NCBI GenBank assembly: GCA_001792895.1
Contig: MARA01000002.1
Span: 868,001-932,000, forward strand
Origin: Lentinus brumalis
Taxonomy: Eukaryota; Basidiomycota; Agaricomycetes; Polyporales; Polyporaceae
Direction: 5' to 3'
Length of the DNA: 64,000 nucleotides
Shown here: positions 48,307-60,658 of the stretch, in pieces
Position numbering within the stretch: position 1 is the stretch's first letter
How the letters are laid out: the number at the start of each line of letters is the position of its first letter
The notes under the pieces: generated by a model
The model's input: the letters and a program-made list of their open reading frames with translations, nothing else
Told to the model about the DNA's origin: nothing
The model's database searches: none
Made by a program: the position numbers and the translations under genes

Positions 48307-49508
48307 ATGTTGCGTTCTGCCTCATACCTTCCTCGTCCGCGCCTTCCCCTTCACGTATCGCTCAGACATGCTTCCACTCAACGACCGGTGTCATCAGTCT
48401 CTGCTAAGTCTCGGTCGACGGCTCTGCTAGTTGGACTTGGCGGTAGCGTCGTAGTCGCGTCCTACTTCCTCTGGCCGGATTCCTCCAGAGCCGCACCCAC
48501 CAAGGAGAACGCTCTACTCTCGCCTACACATTTCACCCCTGTCACTGTCACATCAACTGAGCCATGCTCGGATACAAACACACGTCTGATGACGCTCACG
48601 GTTCCCCAGCAGTCCATTCCTTCCCTGGAGGAAGCAGCTTTCGAGCCTATCTGGTCAATATACATCAAAGACGACGACATCCAGGTGGAACGGCCCTTCA
48701 CACCCCTCGAGGGCATGGACAGCGAAGGCCGCATGAAGTTCTGGGTCAAGCGGTACGAGAAGGGCGAAGTCGGCCGCTGGTTGCACTCTAAGAAGCCGGG
48801 GACAAGATCGAGATTCGCGGGCCGCTCAAGACGTGGCCGTGGAGAGAGGACGAATGGGACGAGGTCATCATGGTGCGCATCCACTCCTGGTTTTCGTCCC
48901 TGTTCTGAGACTGTGTCAGATTTCAGGAGGCACCGGGATAACTCCCTTCTGCCAGCTCATACACAAGGAGCTGCTGAGCCAACCGTCGCCGAACACCAAG
49001 ACCCGCTTCACACTGTTGCACTCGTCTCGCCGGCCAACAGAACTGCCGCCCTCCGAGATGCTCAAGCCTCTGATAGACTATTCACAGGCGCATCCGGACA
49101 AGCTGAGGTTATCCCTCTTCGTGGATGCGCCCGATGGTTCCTCCCACCCGGCTGTACCTTCCTCGTCGTTAACCGTGGGTCGCATCGGCAAGGCCGCAAT
49201 TGAGCGTGCGACGGGCTCCGAGAAGAGGACCTGGTGGCAACGTGTCCTTGGTCTGGGGGCGTTGACAGAGACTCGAGCGCAGGATAGTGGGCGCGGGAAG
49301 GTGATGTTCCTTGTATGTGGACCAGACCCGTATGTCACCCACCAATATATTCACGAAAACGCACGATTGCTCATGGTGCGACTTCCATCCCCATAACAGC
49401 ATGGTCTCGGCCATTGCAGGACCGTTCGGTCGAAATTTCTCACAGGGGGAGGTTGGTGGGGTGCTTGGCGAGCTGGGGTACGACGGCGACTCGGTCTGGA
49501 AGCTGTAG
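48307..49508 (+). CDS. Mitochondrial FAD-binding reductase, cytochrome-b5-reductase/Cyc2-like
   Basis: Predicted NAD(P)H-FAD reductase. It starts MLRSASYLPRPRLPLHVSLR at 48307, a basic presequence followed by a membrane segment (STALLVGLGGSVVVASYFLW), which suggests the inner mitochondrial membrane. The FAD site RPFTPLEG is followed by GRMKFWVKRYEKGEVGRWL, then DKIEIRGPLKTWPW, the NAD site ISGGTGITPFCQLI and the terminal FLVCGPDPMVSAIAGPFG. Two introns are seen (about 48872-48924 and 49331-49401). Yeast Cyc2 and fungal mitochondrial b5 reductases share this layout; which one applies is unclear. Between LHSKKP and DKIEIRG the frame breaks by one missing base at the G run 48798-48801, with no room for an intron. 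Confidence 0.85.
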
Positions 49509-49844
49509 CTAGACCACTAATAACCTCACGTACGACGAATATGTACTGCTTGCCGACTTGTTTGGGGTTTGTGCTGAGTCCTGGCTCGCGCGGAAATGGG
49601 GAGGATGTGAGTGGTGGGTTGATGGCCGGGGAAGTCGGGCCGGACAAGATGACTCCAATCTTGACCCGATGAGATCAAAATGACCACTCCTGGGCGCCTC
49701 CGCGATTTACTAAGACAGACACGATCGCAAAAAGTCTCTTGGTCTGTAAGCACCTCGGCTGTCGCCATTCTTATACATCGTCCTATCTGCCCGTCGTCCT
49801 CACTTATCCCCGAGTCACCCAACGTTATACCTCGAACAACCACC
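49509..49844. other. Spacer upstream of DRE2
   Basis: 336 bp, no gene recognised. Confidence 0.5.
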
Positions 49845-50936
49845 ATGGCACCAGAGGCGGTCTACATCACGTCCATGACGAGCGACACACGCCCTCAGGA
49901 GAAGCCCGCGGTTGCAGCCGCCGTCCCCGCGAAGGGCCCCGCACTCGCCATCGGATCCCCTGCTACGGCTCAGGACGGACAGTACCAGTCGTTGATCACG
50001 TCGCTGGAGCAATCACGGCAGGTCGAGAGGCATATGGTCGACAGGTTGCTCGACGGAGGTGCGTAGATTCTTGGCCCCCGTGATTCCGGAGTTGTCTCAC
50101 CCTCTCGTAGCGACTATTCTCCCCTCCTCTACTTTCGCGTCTGTTCATGTCACCCTATCCTCTCCCGAGTACGAGACTCTCGCTCCAAGAATTCCGGAGC
50201 TGCTCAAGCAACTACTCGCTGGACTCGAGCCTCTCGGAACGCTCCACCTTCTGAACCTTGGCTCCGCTCTCCCCACTCTCCCCTCAGACCTGACCCTTGC
50301 TGGTTTCACCGTCCTCAGCGCAACACAGGAGGGCACACTCATCGCACAAAAGCCCGCACATTCAGCAGGGACCTCGTTCTCCCTGAAAACCACCCCCGCG
50401 CCCGCTACCTCTGCAGCGCTTCCACTACGGCGCAAGGTCGACCCGGAGCGCAAGGCGTCGAAGAAAGCTCTTTGGAGCCTCAGTGCACCCTCCACGCCTT
50501 CGATTGACGCGGAGAGTCTCCTGACTGCTGCAGACCGCGAGCGACCGGCCGCATGCGAGCCTGCCGTACGCGATGCGCCACGGCGGAAGAAGGCATGCAA
50601 GAATTGCACTTGCGGTCTTGCCGAGCTGGAGGCGGAGGAGCTCGCGAATAGCAACGTCGTGCTGCTCGATGGCAAGGTGGACGGACAAGCCATTGAGGTC
50701 TCGCAAGCGGAGAAGGAGCGACTCATGGCTGCCGCCGCCGCCGCACCAAAGGCGACGAGCAGTTGTGGGAACTGCTACTTGGGAGACGCGTTTCGGTGCT
50801 CTAGCTGCCCGTACCGAGGTATGCTGACCAGTCCGTACTCATGGAGAATCATGGCTGACTGTATCTTACTCTAGGTCTCCCTGCCTTCAAGCCTGGGGAG
50901 AAGGTGGAGATTGACCTCGGAATGGATGATATCTGA
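49845..50936 (+). CDS. DRE2: Dre2/CIAPIN1, cytosolic Fe-S assembly electron carrier
   Basis: Dre2 with Tah18 passes electrons to the cytosolic iron-sulfur assembly machinery. It starts [17 protein letters not shown] at 49845. The N-terminal methyltransferase-like domain ([18 protein letters not shown]) is followed by a disordered linker. Both cluster motifs are present: a CX13CX2CXC site (ACEP...ACKNCTCG) for 2Fe-2S and [15 protein letters not shown] (CX2CX7CX2C) for the second cluster. The end is [16 protein letters not shown]. Two introns join GGA-TILPSS (gtgcgt...ctcgtag) and YR-GLPAFKP. Frame intact. Confidence 0.95.
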
Positions 50937-51252
50937 CCCGACCCACGATACCTTTGCAAGTTTCTAGTCGACTTTCTTACATACTTTGTCTATCCCCTAC
51001 GGTAGTGTTCACTTGTACTAGATGTATAGTACCCCTTGTATCAATGCGAGAATGTACAGACCGCGCGTGTCGCGTTCTACTTAGAGGACCACGCGTTGGC
51101 GCTCGATATAGACGCTGGCCTCGGAGGCGAGGTTCGTGTTTGTGTCCGCGAACGCATCTTGACCTCGATACACTACCACCGCCTAATCCACCTTGCATGC
51201 TCTGCTGCGCAGACTGCACCATCTTCCACAGACTACTCTACAGCTCCTTATA
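50937..51252. other. Spacer upstream of the zinc-finger gene
   Basis: 316 bp, no gene recognised. It contains the DRE2 3' region. Confidence 0.5.
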
Positions 51253-53329
51253 ATGGCGACTTACGACTCACACGGCTATACCTCTGTATTCCCCATCAAC
51301 GACATCACCAACCCTAAACAAGCCCGCTCCTTACTTCTGCGACGCTACCTGGCAGAAAACGCGTCAACTACCTCGTACACTCATTTTGAATACACCCAGG
51401 AACCTCTGGTCGATGTCAACGACGAGCCTTGCGCGTCCGCGCTCGAGTTTCGCGTGCCGCTCCTCCCCGCAGGGCCAAGTTCCTCCGACTTCCAGTCCAA
51501 CGCGCCGTCCTTTGAACCAGCTGCTTACGGTGATCCATGGACTCCATGGTACGAAACGGCAACAGGGGTCGTCCCCGAAATGCGAGCCCTCGCTCAAGCA
51601 CCGGTCTATGCAACCGTCTCAATCCCCCTCCCTGGGCCCGAGTTCGCGGGAGCCGCAGGCCCAGGCTCAGTCCCCACGTCGCTCGCACAGACTGTGTGCA
51701 TGAGGCCGGCGACCGCTATGGATGATGTTATGGAGGTGGACAGTCCTGCCCTGTCGCTGCGCGATATTTGCCACGTCGAGTTCTCCGAATCTAGCTTCGA
51801 CAGTCTCGCCCTGCCTCCAACGATTGCTCAGAACAGTTCAGACCTGCTAATTCCTCGCGCGCCTCATCTGACAAACGACGGTGCCTACTCAGAATGCCCT
51901 TCAGCGGACTACGTGACGGCGTCTGGGACTTCCACATCGTCCGTGCCGTCTTTGACCTACGACAGCTTCTCTGGTTCAGAATGCAACCCTGTCTCAGCGT
52001 CTTCCTCATACAAGATCAGCGAGCTCCTTCGATCCTCTCCCGGTCCTCCTCTCGGGATCTGGCTGGGTGAACGTGCATTCAGCTCCTCCCCTCCTTTGGT
52101 CGGCCTCTACGTGGATGTGAACATGCGCGAACTGGCTCTGCTGGCTAAGACCCCTTCTATATGCGTCAATCCGGCGGACGTCATGACAGACAGCCTCATA
52201 TTTGCTAGCCCTACGATGGACTCGTCTCCTATCCTGGAGTACAAGATGGAGGCTCCGTCCGCTCCAGTCTGCGCCATTTTGACCTCGACGGAACGTCGTA
52301 CGATGACCTCACCTCGCAGGAGTTCTTCACCTGCAACAAACTACTTTGCGGACTTGACTCGACAGGTTCTGATCGGCGACGAGTTCCCCGACGAGGTCAT
52401 CTCTGCTATCATGTCGGTCTTGAAGACGTCCAGCGTCAAGTCGGAACCTCAGCCCACCTTCATCCCTGCTGAATCGGTGTGTCCTGCGCAGACTCTCAAG
52501 GAGAACGTCGTCGTTGCACCGCAGCCCCTGTATCCTCAACGAGGTCAGACCTACCCTGGCAGCGATCTTGGAATACTCCATCCTAGTCTCGGTAACCCCA
52601 AAGCGCCAGGACCCGGCTCTCACCAGCACAAGAGGGTTCCCTTGGCCGATCTGCCTATTCCTCAGCCGCAGTACGCTGATTCATCGCACGCTCTATACAA
52701 CTACGACGGGTATCAGCACGCGACGACCACCTATACCTTCGCTCCGCCGGTCCCTCCAGGTCCAGCCGCAGGTCGGCCTCTAAGTCCGATTTTGAACGCC
52801 CACGCTGGCATCTCTCTCGAGGATCTCAGGAGACGCGCGGATGACTATCGCGCGCGACACGAGGGCGCGGATCTGGACAAGAACTTCCTCCAGTGCTTCG
52901 CGGGACGGCTCAGCGCGCGCGGAGAGATGTTGGATGAGCACCGGTGCTACGTCATGGGCTGCGAGCAGCGCAACAAGCGGAGGGACCATATCCTCGTCCA
53001 TGTCGGTGCGCATGTCGAGCATCGCCCTTGGATGTGTCGTCATTGGTACGCTTCTCACCCATTCGCAGAGGGCGGTGTCTTCTTGTGCTGACGACGTTCG
53101 TAATCACAGCGGTATGCGGTTCCTGAGGAAGAACGAGTGCAAGAGGCACGAGGCAGGCCATGGAGGGCGCAAGCCGTTCTCGTGTCCGATATGCGCGCCG
53201 TATCAAGAGAAGAGCTTCGTTAGGCAAGATCTGCTGAAGCGGCACTTGCGTGTCGCCCATGGTGCGCAGGGTGCCGTCGCGCGGAAGAAGAGGACCGTCA
53301 AGGACGAGGAGGAGGACTACTGGCCTTGA
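51253..53329 (+). CDS. C2H2 zinc-finger protein, probable transcription factor
   Basis: It starts MATYDSHGYTSVFPINDITN at 51253. About 530 residues of Ser/Pro-rich disordered sequence precede a C-terminal block of three zinc fingers: CYVMGCEQRNKRRDHILVHV with the following H; WMCRHCGMRF...CKRHEAGH, assembled over the intron at about 53046-53108; and FSCPICAPYQEKSF...LLKRHLRVAH. The end is basic then acidic (ARKKRTVKDEEEDYWP). The C-terminal finger array is typical of basidiomycete regulators. The target is unknown and the first finger has an atypical CX4C spacing. Frame intact. Confidence 0.85.
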
Positions 53330-53646
53330 CTGTGATGATCCTTGGAGCAGTGCTTCATGGATGCGTGTGGCTCACATATGTGTACAACAATGTATTCCCC
53401 AAACTGTACATAGGCGGTTCAGATCCTACTCGATGAACCATTATCGCCTTGAACGTGGAAGGAGTGCGAAAAAGACACGACATTTTCTTACATTTACATC
53501 GGCCTGCGAGGCGCAAAGCTATCGTACAGTAATCTGGGACTATATGCGCCTGAGCTCGCATCGCAACATGACTTGTAGCAAGTGCTGAGCTCACCAGTAA
53601 TCAAAGCAAAACTGAAAGCAGCGTGACCTGATATACGTATCATCTC
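53330..53646. other. Convergent 3' spacer
   Basis: 317 bp between the ends of the zinc-finger gene and the hypothetical gene on the minus strand. Nothing else seen. Confidence 0.5.
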
Positions 53647-54610
53647 TCAAAGCTGAAGCTCAGCAATGGGTACACCGCCCGAGCCACCAAAGCTCTCGCT
53701 CCAGTCGTCCTCTTCGGCAATGTTCGCGACCGTCGGGGCCGGCTTTGGGTTCGACGCATCATGAGAGAAGCGGAACATGCTCGCGGGTAGGGACTGCGTA
53801 GCGACCCCGCGGCTTGCGCTCCTCTTCAGGGGACGAATCTCGCGCTTTGCCTTCTCTGCCTTCAGTTTCGCAGCCGCTTCGCGTTTCGCACGCACTGTCG
53901 CCGCGCTCTCCTCCTCCTCCTCCCCAAGGTCCAGGTCCAAGTCCGTGTCGTCGAGCGGCTCGGCGTCGACGTCGCTGTCGTCCCCGTCGGGGCCGTGCGT
54001 GCGCTTGGGGCGCTGCTGTGGGGAGGACGGCACGGAGGAGGAGCCTTTGGCGTTCTTGGAGGTACGTTGCGCGAAGATGTCGCGCATGGCGTCGTTGGCG
54101 GATATAAAGGACGGTGTCTGGGTGAACGGGAGGCGCTTGGACGCGGAGAAGGGGTCGACGGGGACGGAGACCGTGCGCTGGAAGCCTTCGGTCACGCCTG
54201 AGGGACGTTAACGCGTCAGGACGTGGTGAGTTCGAACGAGGGGTCTCGAGCGACAAAGGACTCGGACGTACTCTTCCTGACGCGTGTGCCGACGCTGCGC
54301 AGCCGCGCAAGGGTGTCCTCGTCGACACTTCAAGCATCATCAGCTCATGTGCGATTAGCGTAGCCTGTGGGTGGCCTACTAGTTGAAGGGCTGAGATTCC
54401 TGGGACGCGAGTGCGTTTGAAGTCGCCTGCGAGGCATCAGTGGGCAAGTTGGACGGCCGAGCAAGATAGCTCACCATCTCTGACCACGTCGGCACAAAAG
54501 GACTAATGGCGAGTGGGCGAAGAGACTCGGCGAGGAGCGTGGGTGGTGGCAAGAGGCAGAACTGCGGCAATGAACTCAGAACCTCGAGCGCACTGAGGCT
54601 CGCGTGACCG
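53647..54610 (-). CDS. Hypothetical protein, start unresolved
   Basis: Spliced exons read SALEVLSSLPQFCLLPPP and LAISPFVPTWSEM, then ATSNALASQESQPFNY, then VDEDTLARLRSVGTRVRKS, then VTEGFQRTVSVPVDPFSASK to the end IAELQL. The exons join in phase through gtgagc...cgcag, gtaggc...gaag and gtacgt...cctcag introns. The last exon holds SFISANDAMRDIFAQ, an acidic block (DDTDLDLDLGEEEEES) and a basic one (REIRPLKRS), suggesting a nuclear protein. No family was recognised. No ATG is in frame in the first exon, so another exon must lie between about 54610 and 54830; the start coordinate is only approximate. Confidence 0.6.
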
Positions 54611-54827
54611 CGAATGCACGTGAGAGGCGCCTCGCGTGTCAGTTCAGGTCAGGGCTTCACTCAGACTGCTGTTCACTGTGAAGTTCACCGTCATCGGGGC
54701 AGTCGTGCGCAGCATTCAACGCGGATACGACAACGACGACGACATACTCTCTGCCTGTACTATTGACCTCTCACGAACTGCTTCCTGTGCATAGCCTGGC
54801 GGCACCCCGTCTCTCCTCTTGACAGCC

Positions 54828-57800
54828 ATGGAGGCTCTCCGGGATGCGGGACGTTGTGCCATGCGCGGATCCTGCGGACCCAAGGTCATGTTCGGGAAGC
54901 CCTTGCCATGTCCTTATGACGGACCACCGTCCGAGGTGAGTACGCGCCATTATACCGCGACTCCGACACTGAGTCGAGCATCGTTGTGTAGGATGACGTC
55001 GACCGAGAACTCCTCACGACACTCTGCGGTGACGAGTTCGCACACGGACCCACTTGTTGCACAACCGGCCAGCTGGAGACATTGCGAGACAACCTGGGCT
55101 TGGCTGAGAACCTCATATCCTCATGTCCCGCCTGCCGGAACAACTTCCGGAAGTTCTGGTGCTCCTTCACCTGCTCGCCTAACCAAGCCGACTTCGTCAA
55201 TGTCACCTCGACGCAGACATCTTCCACAGACGAGACTGCCGTCGCGGCGGTGGACTTCTTTGTCTCGGAGTCATTTGGAACAGGGTTCTACGACAGCTGC
55301 AAAGACATAAAGATGGGTGCCACGAACGGGTACGCGATGGACCTTCTGGGCGGTGGTGCGAAGAACTACCACGAGTTCTTGCAGTTTATGGGGAGGAGAA
55401 GGATATGGGGAGTCCGTTCACGATAAGCTTTCCCGCCTATGCGCCCTCCGACGTCTCCCCGCTCAATGTGACCGCCCGCAACTGCTACGACAGCGACCTG
55501 GGCAGCAAGTGCACCTGCATAGACTGCGAACAGGTCTGTCAAGCACTCCCTGAGATACCCCCGCCCAACGCCGAGCCAACATGCCATGTCGGTCTCGTGT
55601 CGTGCCTCACCTTCATTCTCCTCGTGGCATACGGCATTGCCGTCATTTCCTTCATACTTGGATACGGCCTGCAAGTGACGCTGCGCAGACGGCGGGAGAA
55701 GTCGTATGAGCGGCTAGCTCTTGGTACGGACTCGGACTCGCAACATATGGTCTCTCCACGGTCGCATACCCGCGGGCTCGTCGGCGCGTCATCTCTTGCA
55801 TACGCAGACGGAGAGGGTTCGACCGGTACACAATCCGAGTCCCGCCGTCTGGGTCGCGGTGCCTCGTTGCTTGACCCCATTGAGACTGTGCAACCCCGCC
55901 ACTACCGGTTAAACAACTTGCTGCGCCGTGGCTTCTACAGGCTCGGTCTCTTCGCATCCACATACCCCTGGCTCAATTTTGCTCTTGTATTCGCCTTCGT
56001 CGGTCTTCTGAACCTCGGATGGAGGAACTTCGAGGTGGAGACCGACCCTGTACGTCTGTGGGTTTCACCCGACTCGGAAAGCAAGGTCCAGAAGGAGTTT
56101 TTCGACGAGCACTTTGGACCGTTCTACCGGGTGGAACAGGTGTTTGTGACGTCGGCCAACGGTTCGTCCCCCAGCGAGAAGCAACCTGTCCTCTCGTGGG
56201 ACCACCTCCAATATTGGGCGGATGTCGAGGCAGACATACGGGAACTGTCGTCCCCGAACGGATATACCCTGTCGGACGTATGTCTCAAGCCCGCTGGACC
56301 CGATGGATTCTGCGTGGTCCAGTCCGTCATGGCGTGGTTTGGGAATGACCTCTACTCCTACGACCCGGAGACATGGGCTTCACACCTGGTCAGCTGTGCC
56401 AAGCAGCCGGTCAACTGCCTCCCGACTTTCAGCAGCCACTTGCACCGCAAATGGTCCTGGGTTCAGTGCCGGAAGATGAGGAGGGCGCGAAGCAGTACCT
56501 GGATGCGAAGGCCCTCGTTGTCACCTACGTTGTGCCGGACTCTCTGGATGTCCAGGAGCAGGCCAAGGCCATGGAGTGGGAGTACACCTTGCGCAACTAC
56601 CTTGAGGATCTCAGCCAGAGAGCTCCAGAGGAGGCCGGTCTCGAGATCGCCTGGTCCACTGGTATCTCGCTTGAGGAAGAGATCAACAAGAGCACAAACA
56701 CTGATATCAAGATTGTTGTTCTCTCATACGTGGCGATGTTCTTCTACGTCGCCCTCACCCTCGGCAATGGGTCAGGGACGCGCGACGAAGAAGGTCTGCT
56801 GGGGTGCCTCGTGCAGTGGGCGAGGAACTTGCCCAAGTTCTTTTCCCAAACATCCGCATCGTCCACACTTTCCCTTGACTCCCGTCTTGCACCTACCATC
56901 TTCCCCCGTCTCCCGCGCGGACTGTTTGTGGGTTCCAAGTTCACACTGGGTCTGTTCGGTATTGCACTGGTCATCCTCTCCGTTTCGTCCTCCGTCGGCC
57001 TCTTCTCCGCCGTCGGCGTGAAGGTCACGCTCATCATTGCAGAGGTTATCCCCTTCCTCGTCCTGGCTGTAGGCGTAGACAACGTCTTCATCCTCGTGCA
57101 CGAACTGGACAGGCAGAACCTCCTGCACGGGCCCAACGCGAGCTCCTCCATCACCCCTACGTGGGCATACTCGGATACCCCCATGAGCCCGACTCAGGCG
57201 CGTCCCCGTTCTGGGTTTGAGTCGTTCGACCACGAACGCGATGAGTCGCTTGATGCCCAGTCTACCCCACAGTACCTCGCCGCAGAAGAGCGCGTGGCGA
57301 GGACTCTTGCGAAGATGGGCCCGTCGATCTTGCTGAGCACGGTGACGGAGACCACGGCGTTCGCGCTGGGTGCGCTTGTTCCGATGCCGGCTGTCCGCAA
57401 CTTTGCCTTGTATGCAGCAGGTAGCGTCTTCTTGAACGCGCTGCTGCAGGTGACTGTGTTCGTGAGCGCATTGGTTGTGGACTTGAAGCGCGTCGAGGTG
57501 AGCCCTTGTCTCGCACATCATGGGTTCATCATATTGACGGCGTTCTGCAGTCCCATCGTGTCGATTGCTTCCCTTGCGTGAGGCTGCCACCCCGGATTGC
57601 ACTGTTGGAGGCGCCCCCTGCTGGGAGCGGCCTCAGTTTCCTCGCGCGTGTCATCAGGAAGCACTATGCGCCTCTCCTGCTCAAGCCGCTCGCCAAGGGT
57701 GTGGTGCTCCTGACATTCGGTGGCATGTTGGTCGCTTCGGTCATCTCTATCCAGCACATTCAACTCGGTTTCGGTGAGTCTAGGTCTGATCTATGGAAGC

Positions 57801-59306
57801 GAACTGTTCTGACCTTCACATCCAGATCAACGACTGGCCTTCCCCTCTGAATCCTACTTGATTCCTTACTTCGACAGCATCGACGCATATCTCGACATTG
57901 GGCCGCCTGTGTATTTCGTCGTCCACGATATCGATGTCAAGCAGCGTCCTGGCCAGCAGGAGCTTTGCGGCCGTTTCACCACATGCGACCCCTTCTCTAT
58001 AGCCAGCAGCCTCGAGCTCGAACGCGGACGGCCAGAAGTTTCCTTTATCTCGCAGCCTGCCGCGTCCTGGATCGACGACTTCTTCAGTTGGCTTGACCCG
58101 AACAAAGACAAGTGCTGCCGCGTCCGCAACAACGATCCGACAACGTTCTGTGGTTCCGGCGAGTCACCTCGACGCTGCCACGTCTGTTATAAGGACCACG
58201 AGCCAGCATGGAACATCACGATGCGTGGCCTGCCCGAGGGCGACGAGTTTATGATGTACCTCCGCCAGTGGCTCGTCTCCCCCACGGACGAGGATTGCTC
58301 GGTCGCTGGCAGGGCCTCCTTCGGTGACGCGCTCGCGCTCTCAGAAGACGGCACGGACGTGGTCGCCTCTCACTTCCGCACGTTCCACACCCCACTCAAG
58401 TCGCAGGCGGACTTCATCAACTCCTTCGCGGCCGCGCACCGCGTCGCGGACGACCTCGCGGCTGCGACGGGCGCGCGCGTGTTCCCATACTCGCTGCACT
58501 ACGTCTTCTTCGACCAGTTCGCGCACCTCGTGGCCATCACGGAGCAGATCCTCGGGCTCGGCCTCGCAGCGGTTCTCCTCGTCACCGCGGTCCTTCTTGG
58601 CTCGTGGCGCACGGGCACGATCGTGACGGGCGTCGTCGCACTGACGGTCGTGAATGTCATGGGCGTCATGGGCGTGTGGGGCATCGACCTGAACGCGATC
58701 AGTCTGGTGAACTTGGTGATATCGTTGGGGATCGCGGTCGAGTTTTGTGCGCATGTTGCGCGGGCGTTCATGAGCGCTGGCTCGGGCCTGCCCGTGGACC
58801 ACCCTGCGGGGCAGAAGGAGCGCGACGAGCGCATGTGGATCGCTCTGGTGGACGTTGGGCCTTCAGTGAGTGTTCACGAAACTGCAGTGGTCGTCAGGAC
58901 GCTCACGTTGCGTACAGGTGCTCTCCGGTATCACATTTACGAAGCTCATCGGTATGTGCGTGCTGGCACTCACTCGCTCGAAGTTCCTGGAGGTACGAAG
59001 TTCTCGCATCGTCGCTACAAGCCTTCCTGACATGCCGGCTCAGATCTACTACTTCCGCATGTGGATTACCCTCATCGTTTCCGGCGCACTACACGGACTG
59101 GTGCTCCTGCCGGTCGTCCTTAGCTTGGCTGGTGGTTCTGGGTTCCCCCAGCAAGAAGCCGACGAGGAGTGGATGTCCCATGCGATTCGCAACGATTACG
59201 AGTATACGTGAGCACCACTGCACCTCCACTCTGAAAGATTGCGTGTCTGACGATACCCACATGCAGGCCTTTCCTGGCGGATGACGACTCTGCCATGAGC
59301 GACTGA
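54828..59306 (+). CDS. NCR1: NPC1/Ncr1, late-endosomal/vacuolar sterol transporter
   Basis: RND-type polytopic membrane protein that moves sterol or sphingolipid out of the vacuole or lysosome. The Cys-rich luminal domain (GRCAMRGSCGPK, CPACRNNFRKFWCSFTCSPN) is followed by membrane segments. The sterol-sensing region has KFTLGLFGIALVILSV, VIPFLVLAVGVDNVFILVHE and ETTAFALGALVPMPAVRNFA. Then come a second luminal loop and ILGLGLAAVLLVTAVLLG with ISLVNLVISLGIAVEFCAHV. Introns are regular and the last exon reads PFLADDDSAMSD. The printed sequence breaks frame twice by one missing base: at the G run 55390-55393 (between LQFM and EEKDMG) and the C run 56421-56423 (before DFQQPLAP). The mature N-terminus appears right at the ATG, so a signal peptide exon may lie upstream. 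Confidence 0.92.
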
Positions 59307-59439
59307 CCCTGTCACACTAGATAATATGTACATTTAGCATAGCGCAACGATATACTGGACGATCTTTACATGGGAATTTTTCGAAGGACTATGTACGTAG
59401 GAACAAAGCAAAGCGTATATGAGACCAACGGCCTGAATC

Positions 59440-60382
59440 TCAGTCCCGGGGAGGAGGGGACCTCGACCTGCTGTCTCGGATGTCGTCGCGACTGTAACTC
59501 CTCCTGCCCCGGCTGGGGGACCGAGAGCGGCTCCTGCTGCGAGAGTATGCAGAGGAAGAGTAGTACGAGCGCGAGCGAGAACGTGAGCGAGAACGAGGCG
59601 AGAGTGAGCGCGTACGCGATCGGCTCGAAGCGACAGAGTAGCTCCTGGAGCGGCCGCGGTAGCCCGTGCCGCCTCGTTCGTAGCTCGGGGACCTCCTTCT
59701 GGGACCAAGGCGATCTCCAACGCGGCGGATAGGCGACCTGGAGCGAGTGCGGGAGCGGGAGCGGCGACGGTCGCGGTACGAGTCCCGGGGCGGGGGCCTG
59801 CGGCCGCCGCCTGGTGGCGGGCGACGGGGGTAGTCAAAGCGGCCGCCGAAGCCACCTCTGCGCCCACCACGAGGTGGCGGAGGGGGAGAGCGCGAGCGGG
59901 ATGGAGAGCGGGAGTAGGACTTGCCGCGGCCGTAGCGCGACGCGCGTGGGGGTGGGCGGGGAGAACGGGAGCGAGAGCGTGAACGTGAGCGCACGGGGAG
60001 GTCTGAGAGTTCGACCTTGACGATGTTGCCGTCGACCTGGCCGCCGTTCATGTGGGAGACGGCCTTTTGTGCAGATGAAGCGTCGATGTATTCGAGGGCG
60101 GCCTTGCCTCTGTTCTGGCCCGCTGTGACAACATGGGGTAAGCAACACGCACAGTGAACGCGCATACGGGCACGCACATTTGCCGAAGAGCGGCAGGTCA
60201 ATCTTGACAATCTCTCCGTAGAAGCCAAAGATGGTCTTGAGGTGGGACTCCGCGACGTTGCGGGTGAGGTTCGTTACGACGACCACTTTGGCATGGGACT
60301 TCGCGGGCGGGGAGCCATTGTCCATGTCGACGTCCTCATCTCTGAGCGGGTGTGGGGAAAGAGACCTTCCGCGGGCGGACAT
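59440..60382 (-). CDS. RNPS1: RNPS1-like SR protein (RRM plus RS domain)
   Basis: RNA-binding protein of the exon-junction/ASAP type linked to splicing. It starts MSARGRSLSPHPLRDEDVD at 60382. One RRM follows, with RNP2-type VVVTNLTRNVAESHLK and, after an intron (about 60123-60180), the RNP1-type NRGKAALEYI and AVSHMNGGQVDGNIVKVELS. The rest is an RS domain with many RSRSRS repeats and Pro/Gly-Arg stretches, ending SRSPPPRD at 59440. The LTRNV...FGFYGEIVKID pattern is closest to RNPS1. Divergent from DPH1, with the starts 277 bp apart. Confidence 0.9.
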
Positions 60383-60658
60383 ATCGGGAGCAGCTGGAAA
60401 TCGAGGGAACAGTAATCGCAAGTCGGGCTCGCAGGCAACTCGCAGAACAGAACGCGGAGGAACAGAGCGCTGCTCCAAGTCGACGCGGCGGCAGTCACGT
60501 TCTGGGTACGTCACAGCGGGTCACCAGCGGCAATCTTCCGTGACGTAGTATTAGCGCCCGATCATTGCAGGGCTAATCTGAGATCTGTCTTAATTTCGCC
60601 TGCAACTCTCGAGCCCGGTTCTCTGCACTTGGCCATCTCTCCTTGACACTACTGCACT

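Noticed and set aside
48790..48805. Programmed frameshift in the reductase
   Set aside because: No slippery heptamer or conserved pause structure is evident, and the same kind of one-base shortfall recurs in unrelated genes, which fits sequence error better.
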